From NCBI GenBank assembly GCA_947476745.1, contig CANJRG010000002.1, forward strand, positions 1 through 64,000: a stretch of 64,000 bases of DNA, given 5' to 3'. The DNA is from Acidimicrobiia bacterium (GTDB lineage Bacteria > Actinomycetota > Acidimicrobiia > Acidimicrobiales > CAIXPF01). This document shows, piece by piece, positions 26,021 through 33,475 of the stretch (positions are counted from its first letter, which is position 1; every line of letters begins with the position of its first letter). The translations under genes and the position numbers were made by a program. The notes under the pieces were generated by a model. That model did no database searches. It saw only the letters and a list, made by a program, of their open reading frames with translations, and was not told where the DNA came from.

Positions 26021-26554
26021 TCAGGAAGCGAGCTTGGTGACCAGTTGCTCGAGCAGGGCCTCGATACGGTCGAGGCGCTCGGGAGCGGCCGCAGCCGGAG
26101 CGGCCTCACAGGCGAGGGCATCGCGGCACGCACGGAACATCCGCCCGCTGTCACGCTCCTCGGCGATGTACCGGCCGAGCAGTGCGCCGGTCTGGATGTC
26201 GATCGTGGTGTCGGCGAACATCCCCGCGAAGATGTCGGGGCAGCCCTCCACCTCCGGTTCACCGAGACCCAGCTGCTCGAACTTGTCGAGGTCGCTCAGA
26301 TCGCAGGACGAGGCGATGGCCAGGCGCTCGGCGCACTTGGCGTCCTCACGGCGCTGCACGTCGTAGCCCAGCTCGCACATGCGTTTGGCGAACGCCAAGC
26401 TGTGCTCGCCCTCGCGGAGGGCGATGGTGGAGATGATGGCCCGCACGTCGTCGCGCTGCGTGGTCTCGGCCCACGCCGACAGGTACTGCTGGGCGTCACC
26501 CTCGGCGTTGCTGATGGCGTTGAGAAGTCCGAGGTAGGAAGGCTTTTCGATCAT
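26021..26554 (-). CDS. Ferritin-like/rubrerythrin-type helical protein
   Basis: A 177-residue helical protein from ATG 26554. Helix 1 carries E18 (NAEGDAQQYLSAW) and helix 2 an ExxH motif (E48-G-E-H51), followed by a second half with acidic residues in GRYIAEERDSGRMF. This two-helix-repeat pattern is that of ferritin-like diiron proteins such as rubrerythrins; the full ligand set is not certain. An unusual loop with two Cys (SSCDLS and EGCPD) lies between. A role in iron handling or peroxide stress is inferred. Confidence 0.65.
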   Translation of the reverse strand: MIEKPSYLGLLNAISNAEGDAQQYLSAWAETTQRDDVRAIISTIALREGEHSLAFAKRMCELGYDVQRREDAKCAERLAIASSCDLSDLDKFEQLGLGEPEVEGCPDIFAGMFADTTIDIQTGALLGRYIAEERDSGRMFRACRDALACEAAPAAAAPERLDRIEALLEQLVTKLAS

Positions 26555-26584
26555 GGAACAAGCCTGGCGGATAGAACCCTGTTC

Positions 26585-26620
26585 CGCAACCACTTGTTGC
26601 GACCGACCGCAACCGGTTGC
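26585..26620. promoter_or_regulatory. Pair of GTTGC-type inverted repeats upstream of ferritin-like gene
   Basis: CGCAAC-CACTT-GTTGCG (26585-26601) is followed by the perfect 12-bp palindrome GCAACCGGTTGC (26609-26620). Both contain GCAAC/GTTGC half-sites and lie 30-65 bp upstream of ATG 26554, a plausible operator position. No regulator can be named. Confidence 0.35.
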
Positions 26621-26798
26621 CCCTGCCCGGTTGCCCCTACCGATCGACCGGCCACCCGCCTCGCCCGGCGCCAGCGTTACCGCCAGGCGTACCTCGAGTG
26701 CGAGCAGCTGCGTTGGATGTTGTGCGTGCAGCGCGAATCGATGGGTCTGATGGACCACAGCTGGGTGAACCGGGTGTTCCCGCTTCCCCCTGCGCCGC

Positions 26799-27266
26799 TC
26801 ACGGCGTGATCGTGACGGTGTAGGCCACCAGCGCATCGTCGCCGACCAACTCGCCGCCCGCGGTCGGGCAGGAACCGCGCCGACAGTTCTCGACCTTGAA
26901 GCGCACGGTGGTCCCCGTCGGGATGTCGGCAGCCAGGATGACCGCGAAGTAGACGTCGCCCTCGGCACAGCCGGAGACCTCGGCCGGGCAGTTGCCACTG
27001 CTCCGGGTCCGCTTGTCGACCGCGGCCACCGCGCCGGTGGGGGTGATGGCACCGAGTTGCCACTCACCACCGGCGCCGGGGTTCTCCGGCCCGGCCTGGA
27101 CCTCCAGCTTCGCGTTCGCCGGCGCCGTGACGTCGGCGTGCTGCGGATCGAGCTGCCGTGGCGGGGGATGACCGGAACTACACCCGGCAGCGGACACGAT
27201 CGTCACCCCGGCAGCGGCGACGATGGCGGCTACGGGGCGTCGGAGAGATGGGAGGCGGAACCACAC
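26799..27266 (-). CDS. Secreted lipoprotein of unknown function
   Basis: The frame ends at 26799. The start is uncertain: GTG 27266 gives 155 residues and places an Arg-containing n-region and hydrophobic core just before the lipobox (SAAGC); in-frame starts up to 27353 would add up to 29 residues. The mature part is mostly beta and contains four Cys in two pairs (GNCPAEVSGC and ENCRRGSC), probably disulfides. No family recognised. Confidence 0.7.
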   Translation of the reverse strand: MWFRLPSLRRPVAAIVAAAGVTIVSAAGCSSGHPPPRQLDPQHADVTAPANAKLEVQAGPENPGAGGEWQLGAITPTGAVAAVDKRTRSSGNCPAEVSGCAEGDVYFAVILAADIPTGTTVRFKVENCRRGSCPTAGGELVGDDALVAYTVTITP

Positions 27267-27460
27267 GACGCCATTGTCCCAGCTGAGCGCGCCCGTGCGG
27301 GACCACCCCAACGGCTGTCGCGACACCCCACGACACATCCGCCCGAACTGCACCGGAGCATCACCACCGACCGTGGCCGATCGAGTCGGCCACGGCCCAC
27401 CACCATCCGCGCGCTGGCCGCCACAGCAATCCGCTCTCTGGACCGCGCCTACCTGCCCAT

Positions 27461-27496
27461 TCCTTGCGGCGAATCGACGTCGATTCGCCGCAAGGA
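27461..27496. promoter_or_regulatory. 36-bp perfect palindrome upstream of indolepyruvate oxidoreductase gene
   Basis: An 18-bp arm and its exact reverse complement abut with no spacer; the centre is GAATCGAC/GTCGATTC and the ends are TCCTTGCGG/CCGCAAGGA. The half-element CGGCGAATCG recurs at 27513-27522. It sits in the 381-bp intergenic stretch 27267-27647, about 150 bp upstream of ATG 27648. It could be an operator for a dimeric regulator or a cruciform-prone element. Nothing else was recognised in the stretch. Confidence 0.9.
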
Positions 27497-27647
27497 TTCA
27501 TCGAACAACATCCGGCGAATCGGCGGAGACCGACATCGAAGCGACCGATCAACCACAAGGCGTGTCTCCGAAACGGGGTAGACGCCGTGCCCCGAGTCAC
27601 GCCGAGGGTTACGCTCGGCAGACGATTCGTCCCGATCGGGGGAAACC

Positions 27648-30600
27648 ATGACTGATGTGATGCCTGGGCGGTCCGCCGCGGCGTTCGACCTCGAGGCCAA
27701 GTACCGGGAGGAATCCGGTTCGTTCTTCTTCACCGGTGTCCAGGCCCTGGTCCGGGTGCCGATGGACCAGATGCGGGCCGACCGCAAGGCCGGCCACCGC
27801 ACCGCCACGTTCGTGTCGGGCTACCAGGGATCTCCCCTCGGCGGCTACGACCGCGAGCTGATCGCCCACAAGGCACTGCTCGACCAGCTGAACATCGTCC
27901 ACAAGCCGGGCCTCAACGAGGAGCTCGGCGCCACCGCGGTCATGGGCAGCCAGCTGTCCGCAGTGTTCCCCAAGCAGCGCTTCGACGGGGTGCTGGGCGT
28001 CTGGTACGGCAAGTCACCGGGCCTCGACCGTGCCGGCGACGCCATCCGCCACGCCGCCTACGCCGGCACCCATGCCCTCGGCGGCGTGCTCACCCTCACC
28101 GGCGACGACCCGTCGAACAAGTCATCCACGCTGCCCTCGGCCTCCGAGTACGCCCTCGCCGACCTGCACAACACGATCCTGCATCCCGGCAACGTGCAGG
28201 AGGTCCTCGACCTCGGCATGCACGGCATCGCCATGTCCCGGGCCTCGGGCCTGTGGTCGGCCATCAAGATCGTCACCGCCGTCGCCGACGGCTCGGGCAC
28301 CGCCGAGGTCGGACCCGAACGCATCCATCCGATCATCCCCGAGCTCGAGTACCAGGGCAAGCCGTGGAAGCCGAAGGTGACCGGCCGCATCGCCGGCGGC
28401 CCGGCGAACCCCGTCGAGCAGGAGATCTACGAGGCCCGCTACGAGATGGCCCGCCTCTACGCCATCGCCAATGGGCTGAACAAGATCACCATCACCTCGC
28501 CCGACGCCTGGCTCGGCATCGTCGCCTCCGGCCGGGTGTACCACGAGGTCCTCGCCGCCGCCGCCATCCTGGGCCTCGACGAGGACGGCCTGCGCCGCAA
28601 CGGCATCCGCCTGTTGCAGCTCGGCATGATGCACCCCTTCGAGGGTGAGACCGCACGGCGATTCGCCGACGGCCTGCAGGAGATCCTCGTCGTCGAGGAG
28701 AAGCGCCCCTTCATCGAGACCCACCTGCGCGATGCCCTCTACGGCATGCCCGACGCCCCCCGGGTCACCGGCAAGTTCGACCCCGACCGCAACCGGCTCA
28801 TCCCCGGCCACGGCGCCCTCGACGCCGACTACCTGGTCGAGCCGCTCTACAAGCGCTTCATCCAGCGCATCGACGTCGGCCGCCTGAACACGCCGGCCCC
28901 CAAGGCCGTGCGCAAGAAGATCGATCTGCTGCCCACCCGCACGCCGTACTTCTGTTCCGGCTGCCCCCACTCGACCGGGACCAAGGCCCCCGAGGGCGAG
29001 CTGGTCGGCGGCGGGATCGGCTGCCACGGCCTGGTCACCGTCATGGACCCCAAGCGCGTCGGCACGCTCATGGGCAACACCCAGATGGGCGGCGAGGGCG
29101 TGCAGTGGATCGGGATCGAGCCCTTCGTCGACGTTCCGCACTTCACCCAGAACCTCGGTGACGGCACCTTCGCCCACTCCGGGTCGCTGTGCATCCGAGC
29201 CGCGGTGGCCGCCAAGTCCAACGTGACGTTCAAGATCCTCTACAACGGCGCGGTGGCCATGACCGGTGGCCAGGACGCCACCGGCGCGATGGCGATCCCC
29301 CAGCTGACCCAGTGGCTGCTGGCCGAGGGCGCGGCCAAGGTCATCGTCACCACCGACGAACTCGAGAAGTACCGAGGCATCAAGCTGGCCGACGGGGTGC
29401 GGGTCCTCGACCGCGACCACATCATCGAGGCCCAGGAGGACTTGGCCAAGGTACGCGGTACCACCGTGCTGATCCACGACCAGCAGTGCGCCGCCGAGAA
29501 GCGTCGTGACCGCAAGCGTGGCCTGGTCGCCGAACCGCCCGAGCGGGTCGTCATCAACGAGCGGGTGTGCGAGGGCTGCGGCGACTGCGGCGTGCAATCC
29601 AACTGCCTGTCGGTCCAGCCCATCGAGACCGAGTTCGGGCGCAAGACCCAGATCCACCAGTCCTCGTGCAACAAGGACTATTCGTGCCTGGCCGGCGACT
29701 GCCCGTCGTTCCTCACCATCGTGCCGAAGAAGAGCTCCGGCAAGTGGGCCGCGATCGGCGGCGGCAAGCTCGGCGGATCCAAGGCCAACGGGGCCAACGG
29801 GGCCAAGACCAACAAGGCTTCCGGTGGCGCCCGGCGCACGCCGGCCATCGACGTGACCTCGCTGCCGGCCCCGACGCTGCTGGTCCCGGCGGAGGACACC
29901 ACCATCCGCATGCCCGGTGTCGGTGGCACCGGGGTCGTCACCGTCTCGCAGATCCTCGGCACCGCGGCCACCCTCGACGGCAAGTACGTCGGCGGCCTCG
30001 ACCAGACCGGCCTGTCCCAGAAGGCCGGCCCGGTGGTGTCGGACCTCCGAATCACCACCCAAGCGGTCGAGGGCACCAACAAACTCACCGCCGGTTCCGC
30101 CGACGTCTACCTGGTGTTCGACCTGCTGGTGGGCCTCGCCCCCGCCAACCTCGAGAGCGTCTCCCCCACCCGCACCGTGGCGGTGACCTCCACCGCCAAG
30201 ACCCCGACCGGGTTCATGGTGCGCGACCCCAACGCCGCCTTCCCCGATCTCGGCCGGCTCAAGGGCGAGCTCGACAAGCTGACCCGGGCCGAGCACAACC
30301 GTTACGTCGACACCATCGCCGTCACCGAAGGCCTGTTCGGCGAGTCGACCACGGCCAACACCTTCCTCATCGGCGTGGCCTATCAGCTCGGTGTGCTGCC
30401 GATCTCCGCCGAGTCGATCGAGCAGGCCATCGAGCTCAACGGTGCCGCCGTCGAGGCCAACAAGCTGGCGTTCCGCTGGGGCCGGCAGTGGACCATCGAC
30501 CCGGAGAAGGTGCGGGCCGCCTCGGTCCTGCCCGAAGATCAGCTGGCCAAACCGTCGGCCGAGCTCGAAGCCGCCATCGTCGCCGCCGGGCTGGGCGAGG

Positions 30601-31205
30601 GTGAGCTGGGCCGTGTCGTGCGGCTGCGGGCCGCCGACCTCGTGCAGTACCAGGACGACGCCTATGCCCGGAAGTACCTGGCGACGGTGGCCAAGACCGC
30701 CATCGCCGGTCAGGCCGACTTCACCGTCGCTGTGGCCAAGGGCATGTACAAGCTGATGGCCTACAAGGACGAGTACGAGGTGGCCCGCTTGCACCTCGAG
30801 GAGGCCGCCCGCCTCAACGTCGAGAACGCCGTCGGCACCGACGTGGTGGTGTCCTACAACCTGCACCCGCCGATCCTGCGGGCGATGGGCATGGACAAGA
30901 AGCTGCGGCTCGGTCCCTGGTTCACCCCTGCGCTGAGCACCCTCCAGAAGGGCAAGAAGCTCCGGGGCACCCTGTTCGATCCGTTCGGCTATGCCAAGGT
31001 CCGCCGGGTCGAGCGCTCCTTGATCAAGGACTACCGCTCCCTGGTGGAGAAGCTGGCCCGCAAGGTCACCGACGAGAACGCCGCCCAGGCCACCGAGTTG
31101 GCGGCGTTGCCCGACATGGTCCGCGGCTACGAGGACATCAAGCTGCGCAACGTCGAGCGCTATGAGTCCGAGCTCGCCCGGCTGCGCAGCTCCCTGGGCG
31201 TCTGA
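27648..31205 (+). CDS. Indolepyruvate:ferredoxin oxidoreductase, fused alpha-beta-gamma type
   Basis: A 1185-residue fused 2-oxoacid oxidoreductase behind GGGGGAAA. The N-terminal domain (VSGYQGSPLGGYD, TGDDPSNKSSTLPS) is pyruvate-oxidoreductase-alpha-like. A TPP-binding beta-like region holds PYFCSGCPHSTGT near residue 433 and GGQDATGA. A cysteine-rich iron-sulfur segment (CEGCGDCGVQSNC, then CNKDYSCLAGDC) lies near 640-680. After a low-complexity linker comes a gamma-like domain (RMPGVGGTGVVTVSQ, near 755) and a C-terminal domain typical of these long fusions. It should oxidatively decarboxylate aryl-2-oxoacids (from aromatic or branched amino acids) to acyl-CoA with ferredoxin as acceptor. 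Confidence 0.92.
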   Translation: MTDVMPGRSAAAFDLEAKYREESGSFFFTGVQALVRVPMDQMRADRKAGHRTATFVSGYQGSPLGGYDRELIAHKALLDQLNIVHKPGLNEELGATAVMGSQLSAVFPKQRFDGVLGVWYGKSPGLDRAGDAIRHAAYAGTHALGGVLTLTGDDPSNKSSTLPSASEYALADLHNTILHPGNVQEVLDLGMHGIAMSRASGLWSAIKIVTAVADGSGTAEVGPERIHPIIPELEYQGKPWKPKVTGRIAGGPANPVEQEIYEARYEMARLYAIANGLNKITITSPDAWLGIVASGRVYHEVLAAAAILGLDEDGLRRNGIRLLQLGMMHPFEGETARRFADGLQEILVVEEKRPFIETHLRDALYGMPDAPRVTGKFDPDRNRLIPGHGALDADYLVEPLYKRFIQRIDVGRLNTPAPKAVRKKIDLLPTRTPYFCSGCPHSTGTKAPEGELVGGGIGCHGLVTVMDPKRVGTLMGNTQMGGEGVQWIGIEPFVDVPHFTQNLGDGTFAHSGSLCIRAAVAAKSNVTFKILYNGAVAMTGGQDATGAMAIPQLTQWLLAEGAAKVIVTTDELEKYRGIKLADGVRVLDRDHIIEAQEDLAKVRGTTVLIHDQQCAAEKRRDRKRGLVAEPPERVVINERVCEGCGDCGVQSNCLSVQPIETEFGRKTQIHQSSCNKDYSCLAGDCPSFLTIVPKKSSGKWAAIGGGKLGGSKANGANGAKTNKASGGARRTPAIDVTSLPAPTLLVPAEDTTIRMPGVGGTGVVTVSQILGTAATLDGKYVGGLDQTGLSQKAGPVVSDLRITTQAVEGTNKLTAGSADVYLVFDLLVGLAPANLESVSPTRTVAVTSTAKTPTGFMVRDPNAAFPDLGRLKGELDKLTRAEHNRYVDTIAVTEGLFGESTTANTFLIGVAYQLGVLPISAESIEQAIELNGAAVEANKLAFRWGRQWTIDPEKVRAASVLPEDQLAKPSAELEAAIVAAGLGEGELGRVVRLRAADLVQYQDDAYARKYLATVAKTAIAGQADFTVAVAKGMYKLMAYKDEYEVARLHLEEAARLNVENAVGTDVVVSYNLHPPILRAMGMDKKLRLGPWFTPALSTLQKGKKLRGTLFDPFGYAKVRRVERSLIKDYRSLVEKLARKVTDENAAQATELAALPDMVRGYEDIKLRNVERYESELARLRSSLGV

Positions 31206-31237
31206 GCGAACGGGCGATCAGCACACACGGCAGCAGT

Positions 31238-31267
31238 GAGGGGTCGGGCCTGCGGGCCCGGCCCCTC
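31238..31267 (+). terminator. Hairpin terminator downstream of oxidoreductase gene
   Basis: A 13-bp GC-rich stem (one G-U pair) with a 4-nt loop, GAGGGGTCGGGCC/GGCCCGGCCCCTC, 33 nt past the stop. No U-run follows. Confidence 0.55.
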
Positions 31268-31293
31268 GCCGCGTCCACCCGAAGCGCGCCGCC

Positions 31294-31299
31294 TAACGT
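31294..31299 (+). promoter_or_regulatory. -10-like box (TAACGT)
   Basis: TAACGT ends 8 nt before ATG 31308; no Shine-Dalgarno is present. Confidence 0.4.
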
Positions 31300-31307
31300 G
31301 CAGCCCG

Positions 31308-31742
31308 ATGCGCCTGGCCCTCGACCCCTCCACCGATCCGGCCGACTACCCCTTCCGCCACCCGGTGCGGGTCCGCTTCGCCGAGACCGATGCAATGGGC
31401 ATCGTCCACCATGCGGCCTACTTCCCGTACCTGGAGGAGGCCCGGGTGGCGTGGCTCCGCCACATCGGCCATCCCTACGACGCGATCCGCGACGCCGGGG
31501 TCGACCTCGGGGTCCTCGAGGCCTTCGTGCAGTACCGGAGGGCCCTGCGCTTCGACGAGGTCCTGGACGTGCACCTCGCCATCGGGGCCGTCACCCGTAC
31601 CACGTTCCAACTTGCCTACCTGCTGACCGTCGCCGGCGAGGTGCGGGCCACCGCAGTGACGGTGCACGGGGCGATGAACGCCAACGGCCGCCCGACCCGT
31701 CTGCCCGCGTGGTTCGACACGATCGGGCACACCCCGGGCTGA
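31308..31742 (+). CDS. Acyl-CoA thioesterase, 4-hydroxybenzoyl-CoA thioesterase/YbgC family
   Basis: A 144-residue single hotdog-fold protein. The active-site signature V-R-F-A-E-T-D-A-M-G-I-V-H-H-A-A-Y-F-P-Y-L-E-E is present, with Asp in the E-T-D position followed by the helix that forms the oxyanion contact. These enzymes hydrolyse short or aromatic acyl-CoAs in the cytoplasm. It follows the indolepyruvate oxidoreductase, whose aryl-acyl-CoA products could be substrates; that link is inference. Confidence 0.9.
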   Translation: MRLALDPSTDPADYPFRHPVRVRFAETDAMGIVHHAAYFPYLEEARVAWLRHIGHPYDAIRDAGVDLGVLEAFVQYRRALRFDEVLDVHLAIGAVTRTTFQLAYLLTVAGEVRATAVTVHGAMNANGRPTRLPAWFDTIGHTPG

Positions 31743-31816
31743 GCCGCCGTGCCCCCGTCGCCACGTCCTGCGGACGATCGGGTGGTCACAGCACGGCCAC
31801 AGCTGGCTAGGTTCGC

Positions 31817-33475
31817 ATGGGAGGGCCAGTGGACGAACGATCTGAGCACGACCGCCCGCCGGCAGACGGCGGAACCGACGACCTGCCGGCAGACAGCCGA
31901 ACCAACGGCCCGCCGGCAGACGGGCTCCCGGGCCGACCGCAGGCGACGCCCGGACGTCCGCCCCGTTCGTGGGGGGCAGCCGCCGGACTGGTGTCGATGG
32001 CCGCCGGGCTCGGCGCCGGGCAGCTGACCGCCGGACTGGCCCGAGACCTCGATCCACCGGTGGTGAGCGTCGGCAACAGGGTCGTGGACGCCACGCCGGC
32101 CTGGCTGAAGAGCTTCGCCATCGACACCTTCGGCACCGGCGACAAGACCGCCCTGATCGTGGGGACGGTGCTGTTGCTGGCCGCGGCCTCCGTACTTGCC
32201 GGCATGGTCGCCCTTCGCCGCAGCCTGGCCGGCGGGCTCGCCGTCGTGGCCGGCTTCGGGCTGGTGGGCATGGCCGCCGCCGGCCTCGGCAGCGGCGGCT
32301 GGGGGTGGCTGCCGTCCGCAGTGGCCATGCTCGCCGCGGGTGCGTCGCTCGCGCTGTTGACCCGCCTGACCACGCGCCCACCCACCGCAGCCGAACCCGG
32401 CCCGACGGTCGACCGGCGCCGCTTCCTCACCGGCATCGGGGCGCTCGCGGTCAGCACCGCAGCGGCGCTGGCGGCGGGTCGGGCCCTGCGCAGCCGCTTC
32501 GCCGCCGAGGTGGAACGAGCTGGGATCCGCCTGCGTCGGCCGGTCGAGCCGTTGGCGGCGCCGCCGGCCGATCCTGCGACGACCATCGCCGGGCTCAGCC
32601 CATTGCTCGTCCCCAACGCCGACTTCTACCGGATCGACACCTCGCTGCTGCTTCCTGCGGTGACCGTCGAAACCTGGGACCTCACCATCGACGGCATGGT
32701 CGAACGGCCGCTGCGTTTCACCTACGACCAGCTGTGGGACCGGGAGCTGCACGAGTACGACATCACGCTGTCCTGCGTCTCCAACGAGATCGGTGACGAC
32801 CTGGTGGGCAACGCCCGCTGGGTGGGGGTGCGGCTCGACGAGTTGCTCGCCGAGTGCGGGGTCAGGGCCGACGCCGACCAGGTCATGACCCACTCCGTGG
32901 ACGGGTTCACCGCCGGCTTCCCGGTCGAGGCGGCGTTGGACGGTCGTGACGCCATCGTGGCGTTGACCATGAACGGCGAGGTCCTGCCGGCCGTACACGG
33001 CTACCCGGCCCGACTGATCGTGCCGGGTCTCTACGGGTACGTCTCGGCCACCAAGTGGCTGTCCCGGTTGGAGCTGACCCGGTTCGACCGGGCGCAGGGC
33101 TACTGGGTCCCGCGCGGCTGGGCGGTCCGGGCACCGATCAAGACCCAATCACGTATCGACACGCCCCGGTCAGGATCCTCGATCCCGGCGGGGGCGACCG
33201 CCATCGCCGGCGTGGCCTGGGCACCGATCCGCGGCGTCACCAAGGTCGAGGTGCAGGTCGGCGATGGCCCGTGGCAGGAGGCCGAGCTCGGGCCCTCCCT
33301 GGGCGCGGCGACGTGGCGGCAGTGGTGGATCACCTGGCAGGCCGAGCCGGGGACCTACCTGGTGCGCTGCCGGGCCACCGACGGCACCGGCACGACGCAG
33401 ACGCGCGAGGTCACCCCGGTCGCACCGGACGGTGCCACCGGCTGGCACACCATCAAGGTGAAGGTCGAGCGTTGA
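31817..33475 (+). CDS. Membrane-anchored molybdopterin oxidoreductase, sulfite oxidase family
   Basis: A 552-residue protein. The N-terminal tail has imperfect repeats of P-A-D-G/S; then come about four transmembrane segments (about 55-80, 110-132, 138-160, 168-186), an RRRFL motif near 194-198 followed by a further hydrophobic helix (possible Tat-like signal anchor), the molybdopterin domain (about 260-440) with the Mo-ligand Cys320 in TLSCVSNEIGDD, and a C-terminal dimerisation/Ig-like domain. It resembles actinobacterial YedY/sulfite-oxidase-like enzymes fused to a membrane region; the catalytic domain is probably extracellular. The substrate is unknown. Its 3' end overlaps the convergent EAL gene by 23 bp. 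Confidence 0.88.
   Translation: MGGPVDERSEHDRPPADGGTDDLPADSRTNGPPADGLPGRPQATPGRPPRSWGAAAGLVSMAAGLGAGQLTAGLARDLDPPVVSVGNRVVDATPAWLKSFAIDTFGTGDKTALIVGTVLLLAAASVLAGMVALRRSLAGGLAVVAGFGLVGMAAAGLGSGGWGWLPSAVAMLAAGASLALLTRLTTRPPTAAEPGPTVDRRRFLTGIGALAVSTAAALAAGRALRSRFAAEVERAGIRLRRPVEPLAAPPADPATTIAGLSPLLVPNADFYRIDTSLLLPAVTVETWDLTIDGMVERPLRFTYDQLWDRELHEYDITLSCVSNEIGDDLVGNARWVGVRLDELLAECGVRADADQVMTHSVDGFTAGFPVEAALDGRDAIVALTMNGEVLPAVHGYPARLIVPGLYGYVSATKWLSRLELTRFDRAQGYWVPRGWAVRAPIKTQSRIDTPRSGSSIPAGATAIAGVAWAPIRGVTKVEVQVGDGPWQEAELGPSLGAATWRQWWITWQAEPGTYLVRCRATDGTGTTQTREVTPVAPDGATGWHTIKVKVER

Noticed and set aside
28122-30866. 914-codon minus-strand frame opposite the indolepyruvate oxidoreductase gene
   Set aside because: Low-complexity Gly/Leu/His product; the plus-strand gene has all expected motifs.
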